A DNA stretch of 64,000 nucleotides from Calothrix sp. FI2-JRJ7 (GCA_019359675.1 JAHHGX010000072.1:1-64000); one strand, 5' to 3'. Positions 29,631-40,160 are shown, counted from the first letter of the stretch. Numbers and translations are program-made. Notes: a model not told the origin generated them from the letters alone.

Positions 29631-31964
29631 CTAATTTCCATCCCAAGGGGTAGTTGGAGTATCTGTATCTTCTAAAGATAAAGTGTTTATAAATGAATTA
29701 TTTGAAGATAGAGATTGAACCTTATCAGCAGAAACTAATTGATTTAACGCATTAAGAGCTTCGGATGCAGATTGATAGCGGTCTTGGAAATTATCGCGCA
29801 CCATTTTACTGAGGATGCTAGCAAAGCCAGTTGCAACTTCGGCACGTTCCATCCATATTAATTCACCGTTGTCATCATGCTGAAGTTCATGGGGAGGTGT
29901 TCCTGTTAATGCTTTAATACCAATCATTCCAACTGCGTAAATATCACTGCTATATTGCGGGCGCCCAAAGCATTGTTCTCTGGGTGCGTAACCTCTTGTG
30001 CCAATACCAATAGTAAATGCTGTATCTTGCTGACTTTCAATTAAGTTTGTAGATACTTGCTTAACAGCGCCAAAATCTATTAGCACAAGTTTATAATCAC
30101 TTTTTCGACGCATGATGTTACTCGGCTTAATATCACGGTGAATTACACCGTTTTGATGCACAAATACTAGTATTTGTAATAATTCACGCACGATATCAAT
30201 GACAACAGCTTGGTTGTGACGTTTTCCTGATGGCAATTCTTGACTAAGCGCATTACCAAGAATAAATTCTTGAACTAAATAAAATTCTTCGTCTTCTTCA
30301 AAATAAGCGAGAAGTTGCGGTATTTGAAGATGTGTACCTAATTGTTGAAGAGTTTGAGCTTCGGAGCTAAAAAGGCGCCGTGCTACCTCCATCTGTTCAG
30401 GTTTGTTATTTACTGGTTGGAGTTGTTTAACAACACATAAAGGATTACCAGGTAGTCTTGTATCTTCAGCTATATATGTTTCACTAAATCCACCTGAGCC
30501 TAATACTTTGACGATACGATAACGACCATCGAGAATTTTTCCGCTGATTTGAATTTCACGTTTTTTAAGTAAATCTATCAGGTCTTCTTGCTGACTAAGA
30601 ATCTCTTGGGCAATGCGAGAATAAGGATTTTTCTGAATAATATCAACTAACTGAATTTTGCGTAATTGCTGAATTGCTATTTCAATACCTAAATATGATA
30701 ACCCAATTGCAATAAGTGCAGTTACAGGTACAGCTGTTGGAAAAAATAATTGATTTGTAACAAAAAGTAAATAATTAATACCTCCCCAAACAATAGCTAT
30801 ACCGAAGCATGAAAAAACTCGAAGCCGATTGTATTTATTCCGAGATACAAAATATGCGCTTCCACCAACTAATGCTAAGACAAATAAACTACTGCCATAA
30901 GGACTGTTGATTGCGATTTTAATTGAGTTACCTTCCATGAGCGTCGCTAGTGCATTCGCATGTATTTCCACTCCACTCATACGTTCGGGAAATAACCAGT
31001 TTACAGCAACTGCATGAAAATCATTCGCTACCGTTGCCGTGGCGCCAATTAATACTATTTTGTCCTTGAATACTTTCCCTGACTGTAAATTGCTATCCCA
31101 AAACATTTGGTCAAAAACATACCAAAATGGAATTTGCTCAAAACTACCCATAGACCCACGAAAATAAATGCGGTCACCTTTGGGTTTAGGAAAGTCAATA
31201 TTGGCAGCCCTCAAAGTCGCTAGACTAAAATCTGGTATTTTGTCTAATAAGCTACCTTGGGTTTCTTTTAGTTCCTTAGTATACTCACCTGCGAAACGAT
31301 GAATCTTGCCATCAACCTCTAATGGGAAAGTTATAGACCCAGTTGAGACAGAACCAACACGGAGTAATTCTTGGGGGGAACGTAATTGTGTTACAAAACC
31401 ACTACGAGTTTCAAAATTTTCATATGACGCAGCTAAAACGACTTTACTGCCATAGCGTTGTAACACCGCTTGGAATTTACGGTCGTCTTCTAGACCATGA
31501 CTACTTGGCAAGTCAAAGATTACATCTAATGCGACAACACGCGCTCCAGCTTGAACCAGCTTTTCGGTAACTTGCCCGTATGCTTCACGCTTGTAAGGAA
31601 ATCCTTTTAAAGGTTCCAAATGACCATATTTTATCGGGTCAGTTGCGTAAGATACCGCTGGTGTTGATATCGAATCGTCGTCAATTGCCAGAATTACAAT
31701 GTCTTTTGGCGGTGCAATCGAGCCACGAAGTTGATAAAATGCCGATTGTGCCTGATTTTCCATCATTTGCGGTAATCGCAAATTGGAAACAGTCAGTAAC
31801 GCTGCACCTACCGTCCACATTCCTGCTAGCCAATGACCTAGACGCGCTATCTTTTTTGATTGGCGCCCCAAGGTCGTGGAAGTAGATTTCGTGGTTCTAC
31901 TTGACTGTTGGTCTGTTGTCGGGACATATTTTTTAGTTAAGGTAGGTGTAGGTTCTTCGTTCAT
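29631..31964 (-). CDS. CHASE2-domain serine/threonine protein kinase
   Basis: A transmembrane receptor kinase of about 777 residues. TM1 lies near residues 45-65, followed by an extracytoplasmic CHASE2 domain (KDIVILAIDDDSISTPA, ARVVALDVIFDLPSSHGLED, KVFKDKIVLIGATATVANDF), three membrane helices (about 355-435), and a cytoplasmic protein kinase domain with the glycine loop VLGSGGFSETYIAED, VVKQL Lys, HRDIKPSNI, and DFGAVKQ. All catalytic residues are present. The longest frame starts at TTG 31997; ATG 31964 (MNEEPTPTL) is preferred. It is convergent with the FecR gene in an envelope-signalling neighbourhood. Confidence 0.9.
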   Translation of the reverse strand: MNEEPTPTLTKKYVPTTDQQSSRTTKSTSTTLGRQSKKIARLGHWLAGMWTVGAALLTVSNLRLPQMMENQAQSAFYQLRGSIAPPKDIVILAIDDDSISTPAVSYATDPIKYGHLEPLKGFPYKREAYGQVTEKLVQAGARVVALDVIFDLPSSHGLEDDRKFQAVLQRYGSKVVLAASYENFETRSGFVTQLRSPQELLRVGSVSTGSITFPLEVDGKIHRFAGEYTKELKETQGSLLDKIPDFSLATLRAANIDFPKPKGDRIYFRGSMGSFEQIPFWYVFDQMFWDSNLQSGKVFKDKIVLIGATATVANDFHAVAVNWLFPERMSGVEIHANALATLMEGNSIKIAINSPYGSSLFVLALVGGSAYFVSRNKYNRLRVFSCFGIAIVWGGINYLLFVTNQLFFPTAVPVTALIAIGLSYLGIEIAIQQLRKIQLVDIIQKNPYSRIAQEILSQQEDLIDLLKKREIQISGKILDGRYRIVKVLGSGGFSETYIAEDTRLPGNPLCVVKQLQPVNNKPEQMEVARRLFSSEAQTLQQLGTHLQIPQLLAYFEEDEEFYLVQEFILGNALSQELPSGKRHNQAVVIDIVRELLQILVFVHQNGVIHRDIKPSNIMRRKSDYKLVLIDFGAVKQVSTNLIESQQDTAFTIGIGTRGYAPREQCFGRPQYSSDIYAVGMIGIKALTGTPPHELQHDDNGELIWMERAEVATGFASILSKMVRDNFQDRYQSASEALNALNQLVSADKVQSLSSNNSFINTLSLEDTDTPTTPWDGN

Positions 31965-32814
31965 ATCGTAATATCTAGTTGATTTACGTAAGTTCAATTA
32001 TTTATTTACACAGACTTTAAAGGCTCAAACTGCGAACGATATTTATATGAATATTTTATACATTAGTAATTTATACTCATTATCATTACTTAGTCACCAG
32101 AAACTAAGCTCTAAGTATAGCGGTGAATTGCCACTTTACACACCCCTGAGTTCTCAAAGCTTTGTTGACATTACACATACAGCGATTCAAAGGCAAAGAA
32201 GGCTTATGGGATAGACTCTGCGTATTATCAGGTGTCCGAAGCAAATTTTTGACGAATCTTGGGAACAATAGATGATGTAGATACGGATAGCGGAATTTGT
32301 TACCAACAAGGAAAGCTACTCGCAACTATAGCACTACCAATACGAGATTGAATGCATATTGTCAATGTACGCAGTGCAATTCATGACATGCAACTTATGC
32401 AAAACATGAAATTGCTTCCATTTGTCATGGAGCTTGCTGTGCTTGCTCAACTGTGTCACGCGCTTAGTATAAACCTGATTCATGGGTTTTGAGTTAATAA
32501 ACACAGCAGTTGCCAATTTCATACCTCTTTAGGAGTAAACTGGATTGATATACAGTTTTAAATGCTGTTATAAAGTCTGATTTATTGGTAGATTGCAATT
32601 GTGGGGAATGACTATCCATGTATTTGGGTAAAAGTATAAACCTCAATTGCAGTACTGTAATAAATGTTTAAATTATTTAAATTGGGAGTAGTGCAGGATA
32701 AAAGCTATACACGTCAACTATTTTTATTGTTAAGAGCAAATTAATCATTTGAAATTGCTATAACCTCTTGTTTTATCTAAATTCTTATTCTATATATGTA
32801 GGTGTTATTTTCTT
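31965..32814. other. 850-bp intergenic region
   Basis: No recognised gene. Short frames at 32104-32325 (minus), 32334-32522 (minus) and 32352-32492 (plus, 46 residues, Met-rich) show no family features. Confidence 0.4.
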
Positions 32815-33339
32815 ATGGGTACTACTATGAATCGTCTGTCTATTTTTGTAGACGGAAACAATATGTTTTACGCTCAACAAAAAAATGGCTGGTTTTTTGA
32901 CCCGCGACGAGTACTAGAATACTTTAAATACGAACAGTCCGAAACGACGCTCATCAACGCATTCTGGTACACTGGCCTAAAAGACCCTCAAGACCAAAGA
33001 GGTTTTCGTGATGCTCTAATCAGTTTAGGTTACACTGTCCGCACTAAAATTTTGAAAGAATATTATGATGACACTTCCGGTCGCTATTCTCAAAAAGCTA
33101 ATTTAGATATTGAAATTGTTGTAGATATGTTTAATACTGTTGACCAATATGACCGGGTTGTTTTATTTAGTGGTGATGGTGATTTTGAACGAGCAATTGA
33201 ATTATTACGTTCTAAAAATACTCATATAACTGTTGTATCAACAGAAGGAATGATAGCAAGAGAGCTACGTAATGCTACGGATAGGTATATTGATTTAAAC
33301 GATATTCGCGAAGTTATAGAAAAAACTGAAGGTCCTTAA
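32815..33339 (+). CDS. NYN-domain (LabA/DUF88) protein
   Basis: A 174-residue PIN/NYN-fold putative RNase of the LabA/DUF88 family. The metal-site acids are in SIFVDGNNMFYAQQ (Asp near the start), NLDIEIVVDMF and LFSGDGDFERAI; further text is FWYTGLKDPQDQRGFRDALI and TEGMIARELRNATDRYIDLN. In Synechococcus, LabA is known to affect clock output; I infer only family membership here. ATG at 32815 or 32827 (MNRLSIF). Followed by leuA after 97 bp on the same strand. Confidence 0.85.
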   Translation: MGTTMNRLSIFVDGNNMFYAQQKNGWFFDPRRVLEYFKYEQSETTLINAFWYTGLKDPQDQRGFRDALISLGYTVRTKILKEYYDDTSGRYSQKANLDIEIVVDMFNTVDQYDRVVLFSGDGDFERAIELLRSKNTHITVVSTEGMIARELRNATDRYIDLNDIREVIEKTEGP

Positions 33340-33436
33340 TCTTAGTATTTATTTACAATATTAAAACTTATAAACATTAAGTTTGCTTCCAGTTGAAAAT
33401 ATTTTGTAGCTACTAAAAACTAACAAGAATACCGAA

Positions 33437-35038
33437 ATGTATAACAGCACAGACAAAATCATCATCTTTGATACTACACTCCGTGACGGCGAACAGTCTC
33501 CAGGCGCCACGCTCAACATCGACGAGAAGCTAGTCATAGCCAAGCAACTGGCACGTCTTGGTGTAGACATAATCGAAGCAGGGTTTGCATTTGCAAGTCC
33601 TGGTGACTTTGAAGCAGTTAGCAAAATAGCCCAAACTGTGGGTACAGAAGACGGGCCAATTATTTGTAGTTTGGCACGCGCGCGGCATGATGACATCAAG
33701 GCAGCAGCAGAAGCTATTAAAGGTGCTGCTAAAGGAAGAATTCACACTTTTATCGCGACTTCGGATATTCATCTTCAATATAAGTTGAAAAAAACTAGAA
33801 GTGAAGTTGTAGCAGTTGCAGAAGAAATGGTCGCATATGCCAAAAGCTTCACTAATGACATAGAATTTTCACCCGAAGATGCTGGGCGTTCTGACCCAGA
33901 GTTTTTGTACGAAGTATTAGAAAAAGTTATTAATGCAGGTGCCACAACGGTTAATATCCCCGATACAGTTGGTTACACCACACCAAGTGAGTTTGGAGCA
34001 TTAATAAAAGGGATAAAAGAAAATGTCCCCAATATTGACAAAGCGATAATTTCCGTTCACGGTCATGACGACTTGGGTTTGGCAGTGGCGAACTTTTTAG
34101 AAGCAGTCAAAAATGGTGCCCGTCAACTCGAATGTACAATTAATGGTATTGGTGAACGTGCAGGTAATGCGGCATTAGAAGAATTAGTGATGGGTTTACA
34201 TGTACGTCGGCAGTATTTTAACCCCTTCTTAGGAAGACCTGCTAATTCTCTTGAGCCATTAACAAATATTGATACACGTCAACTATATAAAACATCCCGC
34301 TTAGTATCTAGTTTAACGGGAATGTTAGTACAGCCGAATAAAGCAATTGTAGGCGCCAATGCTTTTGCTCACGAGTCAGGTATTCACCAAGATGGTGTTT
34401 TGAAAAATAAACTTACCTATGAAATTATGGATGCTCAGTTGATTGGATTAACTGAGAATCAAATAGTTTTAGGTAAACATTCTGGGCGTAATGCAGTGAG
34501 AACTCGGTTGAAGGAATTAGGTTATGAGTTAACAGAGACAGATTTAAATAAAGCGTTTGTTCGATTTAAAGAAGTCGCTGATAAGAAAAAAGAAATAACC
34601 GACTGGGACTTAGAGGCGTTAGTTAACGATGAAATTCAACAGGCGCCGGAGTTATTTAAACTTGAATTAGTACAGGTGTCATGTGGAGACCATGCGCGGG
34701 CAACTGCGACCGTTACGTTACGTAATCCTTCGGGTGAAGAATTAACGGATGCGGCAATAGGGACAGGACCAGTTGATGCAATTTATAAAGCTATTAACCG
34801 CGTGGCGAATGTACCTAATCAATTAATCGAGTTTTCTGTACAATCTGTGACAGCGGGAATTGATGCGCTTGGAGAAGTAACAATTCGTTTACAACATGAA
34901 GGGCGAGTATTTTCGGGTCATGCAGCGAATACCGATATTATTGTGGCGTCAGCACAGGCATATGTGAATGCGCTGAATAGATTGTATTCTTCGAGTCAGC
35001 AGCAACGCCAACACGCGCAATTAGCAAGTAACACTTAA
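33437..35038 (+). CDS. leuA: 2-isopropylmalate synthase
   Basis: The committed step of leucine synthesis, condensing acetyl-CoA with 2-oxoisovalerate. 533 residues with the catalytic TIM barrel ([20 protein letters not shown], metal ligands in [32 protein letters not shown]), then the linker [20 protein letters not shown] and the C-terminal leucine-feedback regulatory domain ([40 protein letters not shown]). Complete and unremarkable. No leader peptide or attenuator is evident in the 97 bp upstream. Confidence 0.96.
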   Translation: MYNSTDKIIIFDTTLRDGEQSPGATLNIDEKLVIAKQLARLGVDIIEAGFAFASPGDFEAVSKIAQTVGTEDGPIICSLARARHDDIKAAAEAIKGAAKGRIHTFIATSDIHLQYKLKKTRSEVVAVAEEMVAYAKSFTNDIEFSPEDAGRSDPEFLYEVLEKVINAGATTVNIPDTVGYTTPSEFGALIKGIKENVPNIDKAIISVHGHDDLGLAVANFLEAVKNGARQLECTINGIGERAGNAALEELVMGLHVRRQYFNPFLGRPANSLEPLTNIDTRQLYKTSRLVSSLTGMLVQPNKAIVGANAFAHESGIHQDGVLKNKLTYEIMDAQLIGLTENQIVLGKHSGRNAVRTRLKELGYELTETDLNKAFVRFKEVADKKKEITDWDLEALVNDEIQQAPELFKLELVQVSCGDHARATATVTLRNPSGEELTDAAIGTGPVDAIYKAINRVANVPNQLIEFSVQSVTAGIDALGEVTIRLQHEGRVFSGHAANTDIIVASAQAYVNALNRLYSSSQQQRQHAQLASNT

Positions 35039-35045
35039 TATGGTG

Positions 35046-35066
35046 GCACATCTGTCCCAGATGTGC
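35046..35066 (+). terminator. hairpin just after leuA
   Basis: GCACATCTG-TCC-CAGATGTGC, perfect nine-base arms, seven bases past the leuA stop. It lacks a T-run but is well placed to end the transcript. The rest of the gap to 35422 holds a second G/C hairpin (gacgggcaaggatgcccatccc, near 35322) and no gene. Confidence 0.5.
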
Positions 35067-35422
35067 AGTCATTCCCTAATTTGTTATCTATATATACAAA
35101 TATACAGCATATTGCAGGTTTATGAGGTACAGTAACAGCAGCTAGTAAACCAGTTTTTTAGATGTTTGAGATTAACCAAATCAAGTGCAGTTTTAATCAA
35201 AAGGTCAACCTTGAATACAGTGGTTGGAGAAAATTGTCGTAGGAAAGCTTTTAATTGTGACCTATTAGACACAGAGAGAGGTTTTTTAGTTCTTTGTAAG
35301 CTTCTTAAGTTTTATGAAGGGACGGGCAAGGATGCCCATCCCACAAGATTTTATTTTATATATTATGTAAATTAAATTCCTAAAAGCTGTTCTCTACTTT
35401 TAGAAAGGCGCCTTAATGTAAT

Positions 35423-36247
35423 ATGGTTAATTGGATTGTTGAAGATGGTGTGTTTGGAAGTTCGATTATTCCATTAGTTTCAGAAATTAAAAATCAAGGA
35501 CATCAAGTAAGAGTCATTGATTATGCTAAAGAAGATACAGATTTTACACACTTTTTCCCAGAAGAAGAATGTATATTATTTTACGGCTCTATTCATGTAG
35601 CTTCTAAAATTTTGATTTTACCTTGGGCACCTGGAGTAATTGGTGAAATTAAGAATTATTACTGCACGAATTATTATCAGTATTTATCCAAGTGGTTGCT
35701 AAACACCCCTTATTCTATTTTTCCTTTGAAAGATTTGTGTTATCGAGTTGCCAATAAAGACCCAGGACTTTATAATTTAGCTAAAGAAACCAAACGTTTG
35801 TTCGTTCGTCCTGATAGTCCCCTTAAGCTGTTTGCTGGAAATGTATATTCACTGTCGGAAATAAGTATACTACAGCAATTTATGCGGCGCCTTCCGGTTG
35901 AGGATGAAAATATACTGGTTGTTGTAGCAAAAGAAAGACAAATTGATGGTGAGTGGCGAGTTATTGTTAGTGATGGGAAGATTATTGGTGCCTCTCAGTA
36001 TAAACAGTTTGGTAAACCTTTTTATACTGAAGGGATGCCAGAACAAGTACATTTGTTAGCCCAAGAGGTTACTGCATGTGGTTGGCAACCTGATTCAATT
36101 TGGGTACTTGACCTTTGTATTTCTGAGGGTAAAGCTTATATTGTAGAGATTGGCTTTTTTTCTTGTGCAGCTTTGTACCACTGTAATTTAACTTCCGTTG
36201 TTAGGGAAGCTTCAAAAATTGCTTTGCGAGAGTGGCGCAATATTTAA
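35423..36247 (+). CDS. ATP-grasp (R2K-type) protein
   Basis: A 274-residue protein of the ATP-grasp R2K (DUF4343) clade. ATP-binding features are the Lys/Arg-rich region KRLFVRPDSPLKLFAGNVYS, VVAKERQIDGEWRVIVSDGK, and the metal-binding C terminus SIWVLDLCISEGKAYIVEIG, followed by FFSCAALYHC. R2K proteins are thought to ligate amino or peptide groups to proteins or RNA; the acceptor here is unknown. Its 3' end is 12 bp from the convergent kinase gene. Confidence 0.72.
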   Translation: MVNWIVEDGVFGSSIIPLVSEIKNQGHQVRVIDYAKEDTDFTHFFPEEECILFYGSIHVASKILILPWAPGVIGEIKNYYCTNYYQYLSKWLLNTPYSIFPLKDLCYRVANKDPGLYNLAKETKRLFVRPDSPLKLFAGNVYSLSEISILQQFMRRLPVEDENILVVVAKERQIDGEWRVIVSDGKIIGASQYKQFGKPFYTEGMPEQVHLLAQEVTACGWQPDSIWVLDLCISEGKAYIVEIGFFSCAALYHCNLTSVVREASKIALREWRNI

Positions 36248-36259
36248 AGAAAGGGGGAA

Positions 36260-39200
36260 TTAATTAGTGAGTGGGAGTGTGATAACAAATTCGGCGCCTT
36301 TTCCAGGTGATGAGAAACATTCTAATGTGCCATTATGTGTTTCTGTGATGATTTGGTTACTTATTGATAGTCCTAAACCTGTTCCTTTGCCTTCTACTTT
36401 GGTGGTAAAGAATGCATCAAATAATTTTTGACGGACTTCTTCGGTCATTCCTAAACCGTTATCGGCAATTTTAATTTGAATGTAAGATGTAGAATCGTTT
36501 ACTAGTTCGGTGGTTATTTTAATTTGATTAAGGTTTTTCTCAATATCTAAGTAAGTTTTACCAGTATTTGAGTCTTCTAATGCATCGATAGCGTTGGCTA
36601 GTAAGTTCATAAATACCTGGTTGATTTGACCGGAAAAACACGGCACTAATGGTAATTTTCCATACTCTTTAATAATTTGAATTGCTGGACGTTCGGGTTT
36701 TGCTTTAAGACGATGTGATAATACTATCAAAGTTGTGTCGATACTTTGATGAATATCTATTTGAGTTTTTTCACCTGTATCTGAACGCGAGAAGTTACGA
36801 AGCGACTGCATGATATCACGAATACGGTCGGTGCCTAATTTCATTGAGATGATTAGTTTGGGCAGGTCTTCGAGTAGAAAGTCAAGGTCGATATTTTCGA
36901 TTTCGGTTTCTATTTCGCTGTCAGGATTAGGGTATTTTTCTTGGTATAAATTGACTAAGTTAACTAGGTCTTCAATATATTGTTTCGCATGGGCTAAATT
37001 ACCGTTGATAAAGCTAACGGGGTTATTTACTTCGTGAGCAACACCTGCTACAAGTTGTCCAAGTTGAGAGATTTTTTCGGTTTGGACAAGTTGAGATTGG
37101 GTACGCTGAAGTTTTGATAGAGTTTGCTCAAGTTCATAGGAACGTTGCGATAGTGTTTCTAACGCGCGTTTACGTTCGGTGATATCCTGTACCACTGATA
37201 AAACACAAAGTTTACTGTTCAACAAATACGGTATACCTTTAACTTCAATATCTAATAAGGTGCCATCTTTGCGGATATCTGTTGCTTGACAACTATATTG
37301 CTTACCCGATTTTACAGCGTTAAAAAACTCGCCAAACAAATGATGTGAGTTTGGATGTATATATTCTAAAGGGTTTAATTGTATAAATTCATCATAGGTA
37401 TAACCATGCATTGTATAGTAAGCAGGATTTGACGCTAATAATTCTCCAGTTTCAATGTCAAAAATACCAATCCCATCGGTGACTGTTTCAAAAATTCCTC
37501 GATACTGTTCCTCTTTTTGTCGCAGTTCAGCTTCCACTCGTTTACGTTCGGTAATATCGCGCGATACTGCTAATGCACAGCGTCTACCGTTATAGGTAAT
37601 AGCATTAGCTTTGACTTCAACGTCTATTAATGTTCCATCTTTACGAATAACTACAGCTTCAGAGTAAAATTCTTTACCTGCGTTGAGAACATCAAGAAAC
37701 TCAGCAAGTACATGTTGTGAGTCTGGGTGGATAAAATCTAGGGGTTGAATATTTGACCATTCGGAAGCTTCATAACCGTAAATTTTACAAACCGCTTGGT
37801 TGACAGCAAGATATTTACCCGACTTTAAATCGTAAATAGCTAAACCGTCAATGGTGTTTTCAAAGATGTTACGGTATTGTTCTTCTTGCTGTGCTAGTTT
37901 ATTTAATGATTCAGCAAGCTGCTGAGATTTTTGTTGTTCTGCGCTGAACAAACGCGCGTTTTCTATTGCAATAGCTGCTTGTGAGGTCAGAACTTGAAGA
38001 ATTTGCAGTCTTTCTTCGGTAAAGGCGCCTGTATAATGGTTATTTTCTAGGTAAACTACACCAATAAATTTGGTTTGGTAAAAAATTGGTGTACATAAAA
38101 TAGATTTGGGTTGTTTGTTGAGAATATAAGGGTCTTTTAAGAAAATACTTTCTTGACTCGCATGGATTAATACTAATGGTTTTTTAGTTGTAGCAACATA
38201 ATTAATGACTGTAACTGGAATATCACTGCTAGTATTGACGGGTGTTGATTGTAATTGAACTAACGATACATCTTGATTTGTGTCAGCGACTTCGATAAAT
38301 AACTCGTTATCACGTTCGAGAATAATACAACCAATTTGGGCAGAAGCGTTTTCGATAATAATATGCAGCAATTTGAGAAGCAATTTATCGAGAACTATTT
38401 CACTTGATATTGCGCTCGTTGCTTTGATAACCGTCGCTAAGTCTAAGACTTCTTTACTTGTTGTAGTACTTGATGTTTTATATATATTATTGGATAGTAC
38501 TGCTTTATTTGTGAGTTTATCCATTGTATTCCACTCATTTAAAGACTTCTGTAAATCATTTGTTAATTCAGATGCACTCTGATAACGTGCGTCTGGATTC
38601 TTTGCCATAAGCTTAGTAATAATTGAAGCTATACTTTCAGGAATTTCCTCATATAAGTTTTGACTTAATTCTCTAATTGGTGTTGGCTTTTTCGCTGTGT
38701 GTCCATAAACAATTTCTAATGGGTCATTACTTGCAAACGGTAACTGTCCTGCTAAAATTTCGTAAAATGTTATACCTAGCGAGTAGAAATCTGTACGGTA
38801 ATCAACTTTGCGGTTTATCCGTCCAGTTTGTTCTGGGGATATATACGAAAGTGTCCCTTCGAGTTGAGTTGAGTTATCAAGTTCAACATCTTGAAACCTT
38901 GCAGCAATACTAAAATCAGTAATTTTGACTTGTAGCGTTTGTGGGTTAATGATGATATTGCTTGGTTTGATGTCTTTATGGATGATGCGTCTTGAGTGTA
39001 AAGATGCTAAAGACTCTGCTAACTGTAGCGCTATCAGAACAAAAATCTCTAGAGATAAAGTATGTGTTGAGAGAAAATCTTTGAGACTAATGCCGCCAAA
39101 ATCTTCCATTACCAGGATAAGCTGATTTTGAGAGGTCTCTAAACCATAAACTTTGACGACTCCTTCCAAATTCAAGTTTTCGCATATCTTAAACTCGCGT

Positions 39201-39364
39201 TTTAACCGATAAACCTGCTCTGGGGTTGAAAATTCTGCCTTTACAACCTTTAAAATCGCAGGCAGGTTATTTTTTTGCGATTTGGCTCGATATACTGTTG
39301 TATTCTCAACTTCATAAATTACTTCCGTAATTTCATAACCTGGGACTCTTGAAGTTAAAGGCAT
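36260..39364 (-). CDS. dual Ser/Thr kinase - GAF - PAS-PAS - histidine kinase
   Basis: A 1034-residue signalling protein. An N-terminal Ser/Thr kinase (about 8-270; IIHKDIKPSNIIINP, DFS in place of DFG as is common in this family, GTLSYISPEQTGR) is followed by a GAF domain (about 310-465; LDLATVIKATSAISSEIVLD), two PAS domains with PAC tails (about 485-610 and 620-740), and a histidine kinase (H-box QLVAGVAHEVNNPVSFINGN, N-box NLLANAIDAL, G1 IADNGLGM, G2 GKGTGLGLSIS). Related cyanobacterial proteins carry a large AAA ATPase plus TPR block between kinase and GAF; here that block is missing. Confidence 0.9.
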   Translation of the reverse strand: MPLTSRVPGYEITEVIYEVENTTVYRAKSQKNNLPAILKVVKAEFSTPEQVYRLKREFKICENLNLEGVVKVYGLETSQNQLILVMEDFGGISLKDFLSTHTLSLEIFVLIALQLAESLASLHSRRIIHKDIKPSNIIINPQTLQVKITDFSIAARFQDVELDNSTQLEGTLSYISPEQTGRINRKVDYRTDFYSLGITFYEILAGQLPFASNDPLEIVYGHTAKKPTPIRELSQNLYEEIPESIASIITKLMAKNPDARYQSASELTNDLQKSLNEWNTMDKLTNKAVLSNNIYKTSSTTTSKEVLDLATVIKATSAISSEIVLDKLLLKLLHIIIENASAQIGCIILERDNELFIEVADTNQDVSLVQLQSTPVNTSSDIPVTVINYVATTKKPLVLIHASQESIFLKDPYILNKQPKSILCTPIFYQTKFIGVVYLENNHYTGAFTEERLQILQVLTSQAAIAIENARLFSAEQQKSQQLAESLNKLAQQEEQYRNIFENTIDGLAIYDLKSGKYLAVNQAVCKIYGYEASEWSNIQPLDFIHPDSQHVLAEFLDVLNAGKEFYSEAVVIRKDGTLIDVEVKANAITYNGRRCALAVSRDITERKRVEAELRQKEEQYRGIFETVTDGIGIFDIETGELLASNPAYYTMHGYTYDEFIQLNPLEYIHPNSHHLFGEFFNAVKSGKQYSCQATDIRKDGTLLDIEVKGIPYLLNSKLCVLSVVQDITERKRALETLSQRSYELEQTLSKLQRTQSQLVQTEKISQLGQLVAGVAHEVNNPVSFINGNLAHAKQYIEDLVNLVNLYQEKYPNPDSEIETEIENIDLDFLLEDLPKLIISMKLGTDRIRDIMQSLRNFSRSDTGEKTQIDIHQSIDTTLIVLSHRLKAKPERPAIQIIKEYGKLPLVPCFSGQINQVFMNLLANAIDALEDSNTGKTYLDIEKNLNQIKITTELVNDSTSYIQIKIADNGLGMTEEVRQKLFDAFFTTKVEGKGTGLGLSISNQIITETHNGTLECFSSPGKGAEFVITLPLTN

Positions 39365-39545
39365 ATTCTCACCTTGTGCTGCATACTATCGCTTCTTTTA
39401 TAGGATTCCCACAGCACGGCCAAAATTTCATAAACTTCTTATAAAATCTTCTTATATATTATCGTTGTAGAGAAAATTATCCACTGGCGCCGATTGGCTA
39501 AAAAATTTAAATATCTACTCAAGCCAAGCAAATGTTCTACACCTA

Positions 39546-39878
39546 ATGCTGATTCCATACGCAGAGAATGCAATTGTTGATATCCGTAAGCTTCGAGATT
39601 ACTGTTTAAACTAAGAACACGACGATGGTAATCACAAAGCTCGACTTTTTTCATCTATCCTGGGTATGACTGGCGAAAATGCAGAGGAGTTGCGTCAAAT
39701 TCTTTTAGAGGTAGTCAAAACTCATGAAGTAAAACTAGGACGGCGCGACGAATTCGGGCAGAGATATACGTTGGATTTCATATTAGAATGGCAAAATAGA
39801 AGCGCGACCGTTCGGAGCGGTTGGATTATCGAAGATAATTCGGATACTCCAAGATTAACGACATGTCACCCGCTATAA
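39546..39878 (+). pseudogene. DUF6883-like gene with an in-frame TAA
   Basis: From ATG 39546 the frame reads MLIPYAENAIVDIRKLRDYC, LN, a TAA at 39612-39614, EHDDGNHKARLFSSILGMTG, ENAEELRQILLEVVKTHEVK, LGRRDEFGQRYTLDFILEWQ and ends TVRSGWIIEDNSDTPRLTTCHPL in several parts. Both sides of the stop are DUF6883 sequence (relatives read C/YLLNxxHPxGxxKAxxF across this point), a family usually paired with DUF4926. Translation might restart at ATG 39666, but that would remove the first 40 residues. The DUF4926 gene follows 20 bp later. Confidence 0.72.
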
Positions 39879-39898
39879 GGTTTGGAGATTAATAAAAA

Positions 39899-40147
39899 AT
39901 GATAACGAAGCCTATAAAATTACTTGATGTAGTAGCATTAATGGTTGATTTGCCAGAGTACAATTTATGCTGTGGGCAACTTGGCACTGTTGTTGAGATT
40001 TTGGCTGGTGGTAGTGCTTTTGAAGTAGAGTTCAGTGACCGTAATGGACGGACTTATGAATCTCTTGGCTTACGACCAGAGCAAATCATGGTTTTGCAAT
40101 TTGAACCTGTGCCACCCCAAAAGACACCTGAGATGATAACAGCATAA
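39899..40147 (+). CDS. DUF4926 protein
   Basis: An 82-residue small beta-barrel-like protein with the DUF4926 phrases IKLLDVVALMVDLPEYNLCC, GQLGTVVEILAGGSAFEVEF and SDRNGRTYESLGLRPEQIMV. The family commonly sits next to DUF6883 as a possible toxin-antitoxin-like pair. Intact, with ttggaga upstream of ATG, although its partner gene carries a premature stop. Confidence 0.82.
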   Translation: MITKPIKLLDVVALMVDLPEYNLCCGQLGTVVEILAGGSAFEVEFSDRNGRTYESLGLRPEQIMVLQFEPVPPQKTPEMITA

Positions 40148-40160
40148 TATCACTACCAAT

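Noticed and set aside
32104-32522. Two short minus-strand frames and a 46-residue plus-strand frame
   Set aside because: No transposase or other family character could be recognised, and no start signals were seen.
32815-33436. The NYN gene as a leader or regulator of leuA
   Set aside because: Only adjacency (97 bp) supports this; no attenuator or T-box-like structure was seen before leuA.
39439-39654. 71-residue minus-strand frame
   Set aside because: It is antisense to the 5' part of the DUF6883 pseudogene, which has real family sequence on the plus strand.
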